A DNA stretch of 64,000 nt from Caulobacter vibrioides (GCF_002858865.1 NZ_PJRR01000019.1:496001-560000), one strand, 5' to 3'; positions 17,142 through 26,892 are shown, counted from the stretch's first letter. The notes: generated by a model from the letters alone, not told the origin. Made by a program: numbers and translations.

Positions 17142-17611
17142 GTGACATCGCCTCGGACGCGCCGGAAACCTTGACGGACGAGGCCATCCTCGCCCGCTTT
17201 CGCGCGTCCAAGCGACAACCGACGGGCTCTCAGACCCTGGGCTTTGAACTGCTGGCGGTCCGCCAGGCCGAGCGCGAGGTGGAGGTCGGCTTCACCGCTC
17301 GCGCCGACCTGCTCTGCAACCCCATGGGTCAGATCCAGGGCGGCTATGTCTGCGCCATGCTGGACGAGTGCATGTCGGTCGCGGGCATGATCACGTCCGG
17401 CATGACCCACGTGGTTCCGACTCTCGAGATGAAAACCAGCTTCCTGCGCCCCGCCATGCCGGGACCGCTGCGCGGGGTTGGGCGAGTGGTGAAGTGGGGG
17501 CGCACGATCTGCTTCATGGAGGGCGAGCTCTATGACGCCGAAGGTCGGCTTCTGGCCAAGTCCACCGGCACGGCGATCCCCACCCCCTTCGCCAACTTCA
17601 AGAAGGCGTAG
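17138..17611 (+). CDS. PaaI/hotdog-fold acyl-CoA thioesterase
   Basis: Protein of 157 aa. The hotdog signature is NPMGQIQGGYVCAMLDECMSVA, containing the HGG-like loop and the catalytic acid on the central helix, then TLEMKTSFLRPAMPGPL and a C-terminal strand ending AKSTGTAIPTP. It probably hydrolyses medium or aromatic acyl-CoA thioesters; the substrate is not evident. ATG at 17138 overlaps the sspB stop, so it is translationally coupled to sspB. Confidence 0.85.
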   Translation: MSDIASDAPETLTDEAILARFRASKRQPTGSQTLGFELLAVRQAEREVEVGFTARADLLCNPMGQIQGGYVCAMLDECMSVAGMITSGMTHVVPTLEMKTSFLRPAMPGPLRGVGRVVKWGRTICFMEGELYDAEGRLLAKSTGTAIPTPFANFKKA

Positions 17612-17618
17612 GCGGACG

Positions 17619-18392
17619 ATGCGAAGGGCGGCGGCGGTCATCGGACTTCTGGTTTTGCTCTTCTCGCCCGCCACGGCGACCTTCGCCGGCGGGCCGTTCT
17701 CGAACTGGAGCGCGGTCGTCATCGCGGGCGACTTTCAGGCGGAGTCTGGCAGTCCTACCGAAGCCTTCGACAACGCTCGCCGAGACGTCGCCAAGGCCTT
17801 GGTCGGCATGGGCTTTGAGACCTCTGCGATCCAGCAGTTCTCCGTCCGCCCCGAGCGCTATCCGTCGGACGCGCCAAGCCGCTCGGAAACCCGGACGATC
17901 TATGAGGCGCTTCGGACCAAGGGCGAGACCGCCAAGGCAGGCTGCCTCTTCTACATCAGCACCCATGGTAGCCCCGAAGGGGTGATTCTCGGTGAGCAGG
18001 TGCTCCGCCCTCACCGGCTGGCGGCGATGCTGAATGACGCCTGTCCCGCGCGGCCCAGCGTGGTGGTGATCTCCGCCTGTTTTTCGGGCGTCTTCATCCC
18101 CCCCTTGCAGAGACCTGACCGCTTGATCCTGACGGCGGCGCGGCCCGATCGCGCCTCGTTCGGCTGTGGCGAGAGCGACAAGTATCCGTTCTTCGACGAA
18201 TGCTTTCTATCGGCCGCGCCCCACGCCCGCGACTTCGCCGCCCTGGGCGCGGGCATACAGGCCTGCGTCGCGCGCAAGGAAAAGGAGACCGGCGCCGAAC
18301 CGGCTTCCGAACCTCAGATCTGGGTTGGTCCAGCGCTGCGCCCCATGCTTCCGCTGTACGCCTTCAACCGAACGCCGACAAAGGCGCCGTAA
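17619..18392 (+). CDS. Exported C13 (legumain-like) cysteine peptidase
   Basis: Protein of 257 aa with an N-terminal signal or anchor segment (AAVIGLLVLLFSPATATFA). The caspase/legumain dyad is present: His116 in YISTHGSPEG and Cys154 in VVVISACFSG. The segment LTAARPDRASFGCG follows as in bacterial C13-family proteins. A role in periplasmic processing of proteins is inferred from the family; no target is known. It begins 8 bp after the thioesterase stop and is likely cotranscribed with sspB and the thioesterase. Confidence 0.82.
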   Translation: MRRAAAVIGLLVLLFSPATATFAGGPFSNWSAVVIAGDFQAESGSPTEAFDNARRDVAKALVGMGFETSAIQQFSVRPERYPSDAPSRSETRTIYEALRTKGETAKAGCLFYISTHGSPEGVILGEQVLRPHRLAAMLNDACPARPSVVVISACFSGVFIPPLQRPDRLILTAARPDRASFGCGESDKYPFFDECFLSAAPHARDFAALGAGIQACVARKEKETGAEPASEPQIWVGPALRPMLPLYAFNRTPTKAP

Positions 18393-18470
18393 GCCCGCGA
18401 TCGGGTTTGACCCCAGCGAGGAGCACGCTACACAAACCCTAGAAGTTTCCGCTTCACCCAGGGGACATCT

Positions 18471-20609
18471 TTGACGTCGCGCGCTTCGCTCGCGGCCGCC
18501 TTTGCTGCGGCCATGCTCGCCCTATGCTCCGCTTTCGGACCGGAGGCGCGAGCGCAGGATGCCTCTTCGGACGCACCACCGTCCGCCGCTGCGCCTCCGG
18601 AAACGACCGTCCGTCCTTACACCAGCCTGCGCCAGCGGCGTGCGCGCGCCCAACGTCCCGCAGCGCTCACACCGACAGCGTCGAGGCCGGCGCCTGTCGC
18701 GGCCGCGACGCCGGCGCCCGTGTCCCCGCCCGCACCCGGCGTCACACCGCTGCCACGCCCCGACCTGGAGGCCTTTGTGGACGGGGTGGTGCAGCGCGCC
18801 ATGACCCGAGACCATATCGCCGGCGTAACCCTGTCGGTCGTCCAGAACGGCCAAGTCGTGCTCAAGAAGGGCTACGGCTTCTCCAACCTGGGGCAACGCA
18901 AACGGGTCGATCCCGACAAGACCCTGTTCCGGGTGGCTTCGATCTCGAAGACCTTCACCTGGATCACCTTGATGAACGAGATCGAGGCCGGACGCATGCG
19001 CCTCGACGGCCCCGTCAATCTGTATCTGCCTGAACCGCTGCAGGTGAAGGATCAGGGCAAGAAGACCCAAATCCGCCTGCGCGACCTGATGACTCACACC
19101 TCCGGGTTTGAGGATCGCGCCCTTGGGCAGCTCTTCGAGCGCGATCCCAACCGCGTCCGCCCCCTCTACGACTATCTTCGCCAGGAAAGGCCGCGCCGTG
19201 TCCGCGAGCCGGGCCTGATGCCCACCTATTCCAACTACGGCGCCGCCCTGGCGGGAGCGGCCGTCTCCAACGTGACCGGCAAGCCATTCGAGCAACTGGT
19301 CAGCGAGGAAATCATCATCCCAGCGGGCCTGACCCGCACCACGTTCCGGGAAGCGCGTCCCTGGCGCGACGACTTGCCCGCACCGATGGCGGAAACCCTG
19401 GCCGCCGATCTTTCGGACGCCTTTTCCTGGACCGCGATGGGCTGGAAAACCCAGCCGCGCGAATTCATGGGTCAGGTCGCCCCGGCCGCCTCGGCCTCCA
19501 GCACGGCCAGCGACATGGCGCGTTACATGACGCTGCTGCTCAACGGCGGGACGATCGACGGCAAAACCATCTTCTCGCCCCGGACCGCGCAAGCGTTCCG
19601 TTCGCCCATGTATCGGCCCGCGCCGGACGCGGCAGGCTGGAACGCCGGCTTTCAGGACGTCCCCCTGCCGGGCGGACGCCGGGGCTTTGGGCACCAGGGC
19701 GCCACCCTGTACTTCCATTCCAACTTGGTGATCGTTCCCGACCTGAACCTTGGGATCTTCGTGTCGGTCAACACCGACAGCGGGGCCAACCTGCCCGCGA
19801 CACTGCCGGCGACCATCGTGGAACACTTCTACGCCCCGGCGCAGGCCCTGCCGACCGCCAGTTTCCTGACCTACGAACAGGCCAGACTCTATGAAGGCGA
19901 CTACCTGACCACGCGGCGGGCCTATGGCGGACTGGAAGGCTTCACCAACCGACTGATCGGTCGCGCCCAGGTGCGCGCCACGCCGGAGGGGCGGCTTTCC
20001 GTCACCGACGGAGGCGTCACCACGCTGTTCAACGGCACGGGACGCCCTGGCGTGTTCAAGGCTGTGGAAGGGCCCCTGACGCTCGTTTTCGACAGCAACG
20101 GTGATCGACCGTCCCGCTTCTACGCCGCGCGAGGCTTTTCCACCTTCGAGCGGATTGGGTTCCTGCACTCCGCCGCCTTGCTGTCCTGGACGGTCACCAT
20201 CGCGGGACTGGCCTGCGTGATCACGATCCTGGGCGCGATGTTCCGGAACCGCCGCGAGGCGCGACAGACGCCCGTCCAGGCCCGGGCGGGTCAAATGCAA
20301 GTGATGCAGGCCGTGCTCTGGCTGATTTCAGGCGGCTGCATGGCGGTGTTCGCGGCCAAGGCGACGGACCAGACCACGGTGTTCTTCGGTTGGCCCAGCG
20401 GCTGGCTGCTCAGCGGTTCGGCCTGTGCGCTCGTCGCTGCGGCGCTCGGCGTCCTGACCCTGGGCCTATTGCCGATGGTGTGGCGCGGCGGCCGTCGCGT
20501 GGACAGCTGGAGCGATGGCCGCAAGGTCGCCTTCACCTTCACCGCTCTGTTGCTGGCGTTCCTGAGCGTGCTTCTGGCCCTGTGGGGTTACCTGCTGCCC
20601 TGGAGCTGA
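18471..20609 (+). CDS. Membrane-anchored serine hydrolase (class C beta-lactamase/PBP4* fold)
   Basis: Protein of 712 aa. An N-terminal signal is followed by a Pro/Ala-rich linker (about 35-95). The hydrolase domain has the SxxK motif SISK with Ser157 and Lys160, a YxN motif YSN at 253-255 and an HxG-type motif HQGA at 408. A mixed domain follows, then four transmembrane helices from about 560 to the C terminus. The catalytic domain faces the periplasm. Relatives are esterases or D-aminopeptidases, so beta-lactamase activity should not be assumed. TTG at 18471 follows AGGGGAC; no better start precedes the signal. Confidence 0.85.
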   Translation: MTSRASLAAAFAAAMLALCSAFGPEARAQDASSDAPPSAAAPPETTVRPYTSLRQRRARAQRPAALTPTASRPAPVAAATPAPVSPPAPGVTPLPRPDLEAFVDGVVQRAMTRDHIAGVTLSVVQNGQVVLKKGYGFSNLGQRKRVDPDKTLFRVASISKTFTWITLMNEIEAGRMRLDGPVNLYLPEPLQVKDQGKKTQIRLRDLMTHTSGFEDRALGQLFERDPNRVRPLYDYLRQERPRRVREPGLMPTYSNYGAALAGAAVSNVTGKPFEQLVSEEIIIPAGLTRTTFREARPWRDDLPAPMAETLAADLSDAFSWTAMGWKTQPREFMGQVAPAASASSTASDMARYMTLLLNGGTIDGKTIFSPRTAQAFRSPMYRPAPDAAGWNAGFQDVPLPGGRRGFGHQGATLYFHSNLVIVPDLNLGIFVSVNTDSGANLPATLPATIVEHFYAPAQALPTASFLTYEQARLYEGDYLTTRRAYGGLEGFTNRLIGRAQVRATPEGRLSVTDGGVTTLFNGTGRPGVFKAVEGPLTLVFDSNGDRPSRFYAARGFSTFERIGFLHSAALLSWTVTIAGLACVITILGAMFRNRREARQTPVQARAGQMQVMQAVLWLISGGCMAVFAAKATDQTTVFFGWPSGWLLSGSACALVAAALGVLTLGLLPMVWRGGRRVDSWSDGRKVAFTFTALLLAFLSVLLALWGYLLPWS

Positions 20610-20689
20610 TCGCCTCCAGTGTCTCCTTCCGTTTCCCCGGCGCCGACTTTGCAGATCGGCGTTCGGGGAGACGATAAAGGAGACGCGAC

Positions 20690-21076
20690 GTGTCAAAACT
20701 GGACGGTCTGGCGTTTGGGGGAACAGGGCTCGCGGCGTGGTCGGCGGCCACCCTGTTTTACGCAGCTTTCGGCGGGGGCGTTCTCGAAAGCACCTTCTGG
20801 TTCTACGCACTGAACGCGTTCGCGGCCGCAGCGGCCGTTACGTTCGCCTTCCAGGCGGTGGCGCGGCTGACGCATACGCCGCGCCGCCGCCGCTTGTTTC
20901 CGATGCTGATGTTCTCGACGCCCGGCCTGGTGGCCGGCGCGCTGGTCGTCTCGCGTTACGCCGAGGTGATGCCGACGACCGATCCGGTCAGTGTCGGCCG
21001 TTACGGCGCCTTCCTGGTGGTGCTGTACGTGGCCGTGGCCGCGTCAATCTTCGAGCGTGCGCCGCATAAGGCTTGA
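20690..21076 (+). CDS. Small four-helix membrane protein, uncharacterised
   Basis: Protein of 128 aa with four hydrophobic segments (about 8-28, 33-57, 66-88, 104-122), short loops and a positively charged turn THTPRRRR. GTG start at 20690 has AAGGAG eight bases upstream. No family recognised. The 3' end overlaps the RusA gene on the other strand by 33 bp (tail to tail). Confidence 0.7.
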   Translation: MSKLDGLAFGGTGLAAWSAATLFYAAFGGGVLESTFWFYALNAFAAAAAVTFAFQAVARLTHTPRRRRLFPMLMFSTPGLVAGALVVSRYAEVMPTTDPVSVGRYGAFLVVLYVAVAASIFERAPHKA

Positions 21077-21445
21077 GTTCAGCTTCCGCACCTGGATCAC
21101 GATCCGCTCGCGATCGCCCGGCCGTCGCTCGACCAGCAGTCGGGCGACCTGGGCGTCGTCGTGGAAGGCATAGCCCTTGATCGCGTCCAGCAGGGCCTTG
21201 GCCAGGTTGTCGAGATCCATCCACGGCGGCTCGCCGACATACTCCATGCCGATCTCGACGCTGAACTCGCCCCAGGCTGGCCGTGCGCCCCGCCAGGACT
21301 TGCGGAAGAACTCGTAGATCAGCGGCTTGTAGTACTTGCCCTGGGTGGTGAGGCCATCGACGACCAGGGTCAGCTCACCGCCGGCCTCGCGGGCGCGCAC
21401 CTTGCCGTGGTGGGTCCAGTCGGATCCGTCGAAACCCTGACTCAT
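21044..21445 (-). CDS. RusA-family endonuclease (Holliday junction resolvase fold)
   Basis: Protein of 133 aa. PPWMDLDNLAKALLDAI carries the conserved acidic pair Asp77/Asp79 and Asp87, and HDDAQV adds Asp96/97; these form the metal site of RusA resolvases. The family cleaves four-way junctions and is often of phage origin, but no phage genes are nearby. Its ATG at 21445 overlaps the DUF1697 stop (ATGA), so it is read from the same message. Confidence 0.85.
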   Translation of the reverse strand: MSQGFDGSDWTHHGKVRAREAGGELTLVVDGLTTQGKYYKPLIYEFFRKSWRGARPAWGEFSVEIGMEYVGEPPWMDLDNLAKALLDAIKGYAFHDDAQVARLLVERRPGDRERIVIQVRKLNSSLMRRTLED

Positions 21446-21975
21446 GCCGCCACCATGTCGGCCAGCTTCAAGACAGTGTTCCAATTGCGCATCGTGCCGA
21501 GCGGCTCTCGCTTGGTCTTCTTCCAGTCGCGATCCAGAGTGGAATCGCCGATGCCGTCCTTGAAGTCGATATAGAGCGCCCGTCCTTCGGCGTGGACTTC
21601 CTCGCGGCCTTTGATCGCCGCGCGCAGCACCTCGACCGTGTCGCCGTCGATCGGCGTCTTCAGGAAACTGACCAGCAGATGGTTGGGCCGAGTGGCCGCC
21701 TGTTCCCGAAACGGGTTGGCGGCGATCACCGCCTGGAGCTCGGCGGCCGTGCGGACCATGAAATCCGTGCGCAGACCCATTCGCCTCTCCAAGCCGTCTT
21801 CCAGCCGCGCCTCGAGACCCTCGCCGGCTTCGCCCCAGAGCACCAGATTGCCGCTGGCCAGAAGGGTCTTGGCGTCGTCGAAGCCGAGATCGGTAGCCAA
21901 GCCGAGCAGGTCGTCCTTGAGGACCTTGCGTCCGCCCACATTGACGGCGCGCAGCAGGGCGATGTGGGGACTCAT
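21442..21975 (-). CDS. DUF1697 family protein
   Basis: Protein of 177 aa that starts MSPHIALLRAVNVGGRKVLKDDLL, the DUF1697 signature (ALLRgiNVGG), with LLASGNLVLW and FMVRTAAELQAVIAANPF as expected. Function is unknown for the family. ATG 21975 is the start that matches the family; longer upstream frames do not. It precedes and is coupled to the RusA gene. Confidence 0.88.
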   Translation of the reverse strand: MSPHIALLRAVNVGGRKVLKDDLLGLATDLGFDDAKTLLASGNLVLWGEAGEGLEARLEDGLERRMGLRTDFMVRTAAELQAVIAANPFREQAATRPNHLLVSFLKTPIDGDTVEVLRAAIKGREEVHAEGRALYIDFKDGIGDSTLDRDWKKTKREPLGTMRNWNTVLKLADMVAA

Positions 21976-22099
21976 TCGGGGCTCCGGCCGGACGAAGGCC
22001 GAGGCGTAGGCTCGCCTGGCGCTTATCGCAACCGCGAACATTGCCCTCTCGCCGCGCAAGGTCTAGACCGCGCTCGACCGTTTTTGGGAGACACGCCGC

Positions 22100-23491
22100 A
22101 TGACCGCCACGCGTATCGAGACCGACACCTTTGGCCCGATCGAAGTCGCCGCCGACCGCTACTGGGGCGCGCAAGCTCAGCGCAGCCTGGGCAACTTCAA
22201 GATCGGCTGGGAAAAGCAGCCCCTGCCCGTCGTCCGCGCCCTGGGCATCGTCAAGCGCGCCGCCGCCGAGGCCAACCTCGCCTTGGGCAAGCTGGACCCG
22301 AAGATCGCCGAGACGATCATCGCCGCCGCCAACGAAGTGATCGAGGGCAAGCTGAACGACCACTTCCCGCTGGTGGTCTGGCAGACCGGCTCGGGCACCC
22401 AGTCGAACATGAACGCCAACGAGGTGATCTCGAACCGCTCCATCGAGATGCTGGGCGGTGAGATGGGCAGCAAGAAGCCCGTCCACCCCAACGACCACGT
22501 CAATATGAGCCAGTCGTCGAACGACACCTTCCCGACGGCCATGCACATCGCCTGCGCCGAACAGGTGGTCCACGACCTGCTGCCCGCGCTGAAGCACCTG
22601 CACAAGGCCCTGGCCGCCAAGGCCGCCGAGTGGAAGGACATCATCAAGATCGGCCGCACCCACACCCAGGACGCCACCCCGCTGACGCTGGGCCAGGAGT
22701 TCGGCGGCTACGCTCAGCAGATCGAGAACGGCATCGCTCGTATCGAGATGACCCTGCCGATGCTGATGCAGCTGGCCCAGGGCGGCACCGCCGTCGGCAC
22801 CGGCCTGAACGCCCCGGTGGGCTTCGCCGAGAAGGTCGCCGAGCAGATCGCCGGCATCACCGGCCTGGGCTTCACCACGGCCCCGAACAAGTTCGAGGCC
22901 CTGGCCGCCCACGACGCCATGGTCTTCACCCACGGCGCCATCAACACGGTGGCCGCCAGCCTGTTCAAGATCGCCAACGACATCCGCTTCCTGGGCTCTG
23001 GCCCGCGCGCCGGTCTCGGCGAGCTCTCCCTGCCGGAAAATGAGCCGGGCAGCTCGATCATGCCGGGCAAGGTCAATCCGACCCAGTCCGAAGCCCTGAC
23101 CCAGGTCTGCGCCCAGGTGTTCGGCAACCACTCGACCCTGACCTTCGCCGGCAGCCAGGGCCATTTCGAGCTGAACGTCTTCAACCCGGTGATGGCCTAT
23201 AACTTCCTGCAGTCGGTCCGTCTGGTCGCCGACGCGGCGATCAGCTTCACCGACAACTGCGTGGTCGGCATCGAGCCGCGCGTCGACAACATCAAGAAGG
23301 GCGTCGAGAACAGCCTGATGCTGGTAACGGCCCTGAACGGCAAGCTCGGCTATGACGCCTGCGCCAAGATCGCCAAGACCGCGCACAAGAACGGCACCAC
23401 TCTGCGCGAGGAGGCCGTCGGCGGCGGCTATCTGACGAACGAAGAGTTCGACCAGTACGTCCGCCCCGAAAAGATGATCTCGCCGGGCTGA
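22100..23491 (+). CDS. fumC: Class II fumarate hydratase
   Basis: Protein of 463 aa. The superfamily signature [13 protein letters not shown] is at about 317-330, and [14 protein letters not shown] plus [11 protein letters not shown] are the other two conserved regions forming the active site. It catalyses fumarate to malate hydration in the TCA cycle, oxygen-stable and cluster-free. ATG 22100 follows TTGGGAGA. It stands alone apart from the GNAT gene 7 bp downstream. Confidence 0.97.
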   Translation: MTATRIETDTFGPIEVAADRYWGAQAQRSLGNFKIGWEKQPLPVVRALGIVKRAAAEANLALGKLDPKIAETIIAAANEVIEGKLNDHFPLVVWQTGSGTQSNMNANEVISNRSIEMLGGEMGSKKPVHPNDHVNMSQSSNDTFPTAMHIACAEQVVHDLLPALKHLHKALAAKAAEWKDIIKIGRTHTQDATPLTLGQEFGGYAQQIENGIARIEMTLPMLMQLAQGGTAVGTGLNAPVGFAEKVAEQIAGITGLGFTTAPNKFEALAAHDAMVFTHGAINTVAASLFKIANDIRFLGSGPRAGLGELSLPENEPGSSIMPGKVNPTQSEALTQVCAQVFGNHSTLTFAGSQGHFELNVFNPVMAYNFLQSVRLVADAAISFTDNCVVGIEPRVDNIKKGVENSLMLVTALNGKLGYDACAKIAKTAHKNGTTLREEAVGGGYLTNEEFDQYVRPEKMISPG

Positions 23492-23498
23492 ACCTGAC

Positions 23499-23933
23499 GT
23501 GCTCCAGCTCGTCCGCATTTTCGACGAGCTGCCGGACGGCTTTGGCGACCTGGTCGCCGAAGCCTCCGGCGAAGGCGTGCGCAATATGGCCCTGCTGGCC
23601 GAGGGCTGGCGGGCCGCCGCGCGCTTCCAGGACGACGGCGAGGCCCTCTTCGCCGCCTTCCTGGCGGGAGCGCTGGCGGGGATCGGTGCCATGACGCCCG
23701 AACCCGCCGCCCTTGAGCCCGCGCGGCGTCTGCGCCGCTTCTACGTCCGTCCTGACATGCGGCGACGCGGGGTCGCCACCGCCCTCGCCTCGGCCCTGAT
23801 CCACGAAGGCTTCGACAGCGTGCGCCTGCTGACGGTCAACGCCCGCGCCTCGGACGCCGCCGCGCCGTTCTGGGAGGCGCAGGGGTTTGAACCTGACACG
23901 ATCGGCCCGTGGACGCACACTCTCAGACGCTGA
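23499..23933 (+). CDS. GNAT-family N-acetyltransferase
   Basis: Protein of 144 aa with the acetyl-CoA binding motif A in LRRFYVRPDMRRRGVATALASALI (RRRGVA pyrophosphate loop) and a C-terminal LLTVNARASDAAAPFWEAQGFEP as usual in GNATs. Substrate unknown. GTG start 7 bp after the fumC stop suggests cotranscription with fumC. Confidence 0.85.
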   Translation: MLQLVRIFDELPDGFGDLVAEASGEGVRNMALLAEGWRAAARFQDDGEALFAAFLAGALAGIGAMTPEPAALEPARRLRRFYVRPDMRRRGVATALASALIHEGFDSVRLLTVNARASDAAAPFWEAQGFEPDTIGPWTHTLRR

Positions 23934-23948
23934 CAGACCGCCTGCGTT

Positions 23949-24347
23949 CTACCGCTTGACCACCGCGACGCCGATCGGCGCCAGGGCGATGCGGGCCAGC
24001 TGCAGGTCTTTGATGGCGAACGGGATACCGATGATGGTGATCGCCTCGGCGACCGCGATTAGCAGGTGGCTCAGGGCCAGCCACCAGCCCGCCAGCAGGA
24101 ACCAGATCACGTTCAGAACAGCCCCGATCGGGCCCGTGCCGATGTCCTCCTTACCCGTCACGATCTCGCGGCTGACGATCTCCTTGCCGAACGGCCAGAA
24201 GGCGAACCCGGCGATGCGCCAGGCCGCGCCGGTATAGGGCAGGCCCACGATGGTGATCGCCAGGATGAGGCCGGCCAGCAGCCAGCCAAGGCCGGTGATG
24301 AAGCCGCCGAAGAAGAACCAGAGAACGTTCAGGATGAAGCGGATCAT
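23949..24347 (-). CDS. YccF/DUF307 inner-membrane protein
   Basis: Protein of 132 aa. It repeats twice the DUF307 pattern: NVLWFFFGGFITGLGWLLAGL then ITIVGLPYTGAAWRIAGFAFWPFGKEI in the first half, and NVIWFLLAGWWLALSHLLIAVAEAITIIGIPFA in the second. It is a small polytopic inner-membrane protein of unknown function. It converges with the GNAT gene. Confidence 0.9.
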   Translation of the reverse strand: MIRFILNVLWFFFGGFITGLGWLLAGLILAITIVGLPYTGAAWRIAGFAFWPFGKEIVSREIVTGKEDIGTGPIGAVLNVIWFLLAGWWLALSHLLIAVAEAITIIGIPFAIKDLQLARIALAPIGVAVVKR

Positions 24348-24435
24348 GTGCTGCCCCAGGAAGAGACCCTAGAGGTGGCTCCACAAGGCGTCGCTGTGAA
24401 GGGGATTCGACGCGGATTACGCCGAATTCACCGCC

Positions 24436-25026
24436 CTACTTCAGAAGCTGCCAGCGGCGCGCCCAGCGGCTCTTGCCCACCGGCGCCAGCGCCAGCAGGT
24501 AGATTCCGGCATAGACGACCGAGCCGGAGATGATCAGCGCCCACGACCAGGGTCCAGGCATCTGCAGGGTCGGCGCGGTCGTCACCCAGTCATGGCGCGG
24601 CGAGTTGAACTCCAGCCACAGGCCGCCCACCCAGAGCACCGAGAACAAGGTCACGATGGGATAGCGCAGGGCCGGGTGGCGCTGGATCAGCAGGAAGGTC
24701 TGGAGCACGGCCACCGCGACGAAAGCGGCGAAGCCCGCGAGCCAGGGCTGCCAGGGGCCGCTCAGGAAGCGCGCGACCCGCAGGCCCGCCCAGCCTGGGG
24801 CCCACAGCACCGGGCCAAGCAGCAGCAGCACGCAAACCGTAACCAGCAGAACACCCAGCCCACCGCCGATCACCTTGCCGGCGGCCTCGCCGGCCTGCTG
24901 GGGACGGATATTGGGATCGCCGGCCGGGTTCTCGGGCGAGGTCGCGATCACGGTTTGCAGGCGCGGCAGCTTCTCGCCCGGCTTCAGCGGCGGAAGTCCA
25001 CCCATGATGGACTTACCACTGGCCAT
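24436..25026 (-). CDS. Uncharacterised four-helix membrane protein
   Basis: Protein of 196 aa: a Pro-rich cytoplasmic N terminus (about 60 residues), then four predicted helices (around 55-80, 90-112, 120-140, 160-185). No family recognised. ATG at 25026 abuts the stop of the polyprenyl diphosphate synthase gene, so it is probably the second gene of that operon. An internal ATG at 25005 is an alternative start. Confidence 0.65.
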   Translation of the reverse strand: MASGKSIMGGLPPLKPGEKLPRLQTVIATSPENPAGDPNIRPQQAGEAAGKVIGGGLGVLLVTVCVLLLLGPVLWAPGWAGLRVARFLSGPWQPWLAGFAAFVAVAVLQTFLLIQRHPALRYPIVTLFSVLWVGGLWLEFNSPRHDWVTTAPTLQMPGPWSWALIISGSVVYAGIYLLALAPVGKSRWARRWQLLK

Positions 25027-26043
25027 CTAGGCGCGGCGGCTGACTGCGAAATCGGCCAGCTCCTCGAGCGCCTCGCGCCAGTCATTGGCCGGGAACATCG
25101 CCAGCGCAGCCTTGGCCTTGTCGGCATAGTCAGCGGCCAGATCCAGCGTCGCGTCCAGCGCGCCCGAGCCGATGATCAGTTCGCGGGCGCGACGGAAATC
25201 GGCCTCGGTCTGCTCACGCCGACCGATAGCGCGCTCCCAGAACTCGGCTTCGCGGGGACCCGAGCGGGCGATGGCCAGCAGCAGCGGCAGTGTGGCCTTG
25301 CCTTCGCGGAAGTCGTCGCCGGCGTTCTTGCCCAGGGTTTCGGTCGCGCCGCCGTAATCCAGGGCGTCGTCGGCCAGCTGGAACGCCAGACCCAGGTTCA
25401 GGCCGTAGTCGCGCAGGGCCTCGGACTTCGCCACATCGACACCGGCCGAAACCGCTCCGGCTTCCGAAGCGGCGGCGAACAGCTCGGCGGTCTTGGCCTG
25501 GATGATCTCCAGATAGACCGCCTGCGACAGGTTCAGGTCGTGGCTGCGCATCAACTGCAGCACCTCGCCCTCGGCGATGACGCGGCTGGCGCGGGCGAGG
25601 ATCTCCAGCGCCTTCATCGAGTTGGTCTCGACCATCAACTCGAAAGCGCGGGCGAACAGGAAGTCGCCGACCAGCACGCTCTGCGCGCCGCCCCAGATCA
25701 GGTGCGCGGCGACCTTGCCGCGGCGCAGCTGGCTGCCGTCGACGACATCGTCATGCAGCAGGGTGGCGGTGTGAATGAATTCGACGGCGGCGGCCAGCTT
25801 CTGGAAGTGGTCGTTGTCGGCGCCGGCCAGACGCGCGGCGGCCACGGTCATCAGCGGACGCAGACGCTTGCCGCCCGCAGCGATCAGATGCTCGGCCAAG
25901 GCGGGGATGATCGCCACATCGCTCTGCATGCGATCGGTGATCAGACGGTTGACGCCCGCCATGTCGGCCTCGGCGAGGCGCACGAGACGATCCACCGATC
26001 CCGACTTCCGGGGCAGGGTCGCTGCGGCTGCGTCCAAAACCAT
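25027..26043 (-). CDS. ispB: Trans-polyprenyl (octa/decaprenyl) diphosphate synthase
   Basis: Protein of 338 aa. First Asp-rich motif LLHDDVVD, second QLADDALDY, with GGKRLRPLM and the KTAELF segment as in long-chain prenyl synthases. It extends farnesyl diphosphate to the side chain of ubiquinone. ATG 26043 has AAGGAGA upstream; the longer frame to 26136 is not family-like. Caulobacter ubiquinone is Q-10, so decaprenyl is the likely product (inference). Confidence 0.92.
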   Translation of the reverse strand: MVLDAAAATLPRKSGSVDRLVRLAEADMAGVNRLITDRMQSDVAIIPALAEHLIAAGGKRLRPLMTVAAARLAGADNDHFQKLAAAVEFIHTATLLHDDVVDGSQLRRGKVAAHLIWGGAQSVLVGDFLFARAFELMVETNSMKALEILARASRVIAEGEVLQLMRSHDLNLSQAVYLEIIQAKTAELFAAASEAGAVSAGVDVAKSEALRDYGLNLGLAFQLADDALDYGGATETLGKNAGDDFREGKATLPLLLAIARSGPREAEFWERAIGRREQTEADFRRARELIIGSGALDATLDLAADYADKAKAALAMFPANDWREALEELADFAVSRRA

Positions 26044-26135
26044 GGTCTCCTTAAAGCGGCCCCCCACGAACCATTGCGAGGGACAATGGTGGCGGGATAG
26101 GTCAGGGTCAAGGCGAGCACAAGGCCTCACTAGCA

Positions 26136-26879
26136 TTGAACGACTTAGGTGTGACCGAGGATCGGGTTCTGGGCGGCCGCGTAAGGCTGCGTCAAGCGCC
26201 GGACGGATACCGGCCGGGCATGGACGCAGCCCTGCTTGCGGCGACGTGCGACGCCCTGCCCGGGCAAAGGGTTCTGGAGACGGGCTGCGGGGTTGGCGGC
26301 GCCTTGCTGGCGGCGGCGACTCGCCGTCCCGAGGCGATCTTCCATGGCGTCGAGCGGGATGAGACCGCCGCGTCTCTCGCGGCCGAGAACGTGGCCCTGA
26401 ACGGCTTGACGTCGCGAGTCGCCGTCGCGAAGGGCGATGTCGAGGCCGGCTTTCGCGCGCTCGGCCTGCCCGTCTTCGACGCCGTGATGGCCAATCCGCC
26501 CTATTTCGATGACCCGAGCGCGCTGCGTGCGCCCTCGCCCGCCAAGAGCGGCGCCTGGATGGCGGATGGTGGTCTGGCGGCCTGGACCGCGTTCTGCCTC
26601 AAGGCTGTGCGTGAAGGGGGGACCATCACGCTGATCCATCGCGCCGACCGATTGGCCGACATCCTCTCCCTCCTCGCGCCCAAGGCCGGCTCGTTTCGGA
26701 TTCGGCCCGTCGCGCCCTTCGCGGACGCGGCGGCCAAACGTGTGATCGTGCGCGCGATCAAGACCGGCAAGGCGCCTTTGGTCCTGTTGCCGCCGCTGGT
26801 CATGCATGATCGCGACGGGGGAAAGCACTCGGCTCAGGCGGAAGCCATTCTGCGTGGCGAGGCCGACCTGGCTTGGTAG
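26136..26879 (+). CDS. TrmN6-type class I SAM methyltransferase
   Basis: Protein of 247 aa. The SAM site is VLETGCGVGGALLAAATR, and the catalytic NPPYFDDP motif is that of N6-adenine methyltransferases acting on tRNA1(Val) A37 (TrmN6/YfiC). The N-terminal DRVLGGRVRLRQAPDGYRPGMDA is also typical of that group. The TTG start at 26136 is uncertain; GTG 26151 is the alternative. It is divergent from ispB. Confidence 0.85.
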   Translation: MNDLGVTEDRVLGGRVRLRQAPDGYRPGMDAALLAATCDALPGQRVLETGCGVGGALLAAATRRPEAIFHGVERDETAASLAAENVALNGLTSRVAVAKGDVEAGFRALGLPVFDAVMANPPYFDDPSALRAPSPAKSGAWMADGGLAAWTAFCLKAVREGGTITLIHRADRLADILSLLAPKAGSFRIRPVAPFADAAAKRVIVRAIKTGKAPLVLLPPLVMHDRDGGKHSAQAEAILRGEADLAW

Positions 26880-26892
26880 GCGACCCTGATGA

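Noticed and set aside
18471..20609. Class C beta-lactamase
   Set aside because: SxxK, YxN and HxG motifs are shared by esterases and peptidases; the C-terminal membrane helices and linker do not fit a beta-lactamase.
21044..21445. Prophage remnant
   Set aside because: A RusA-type resolvase alone is not enough; neighbours are housekeeping genes and no integrase, capsid or attachment site is visible.
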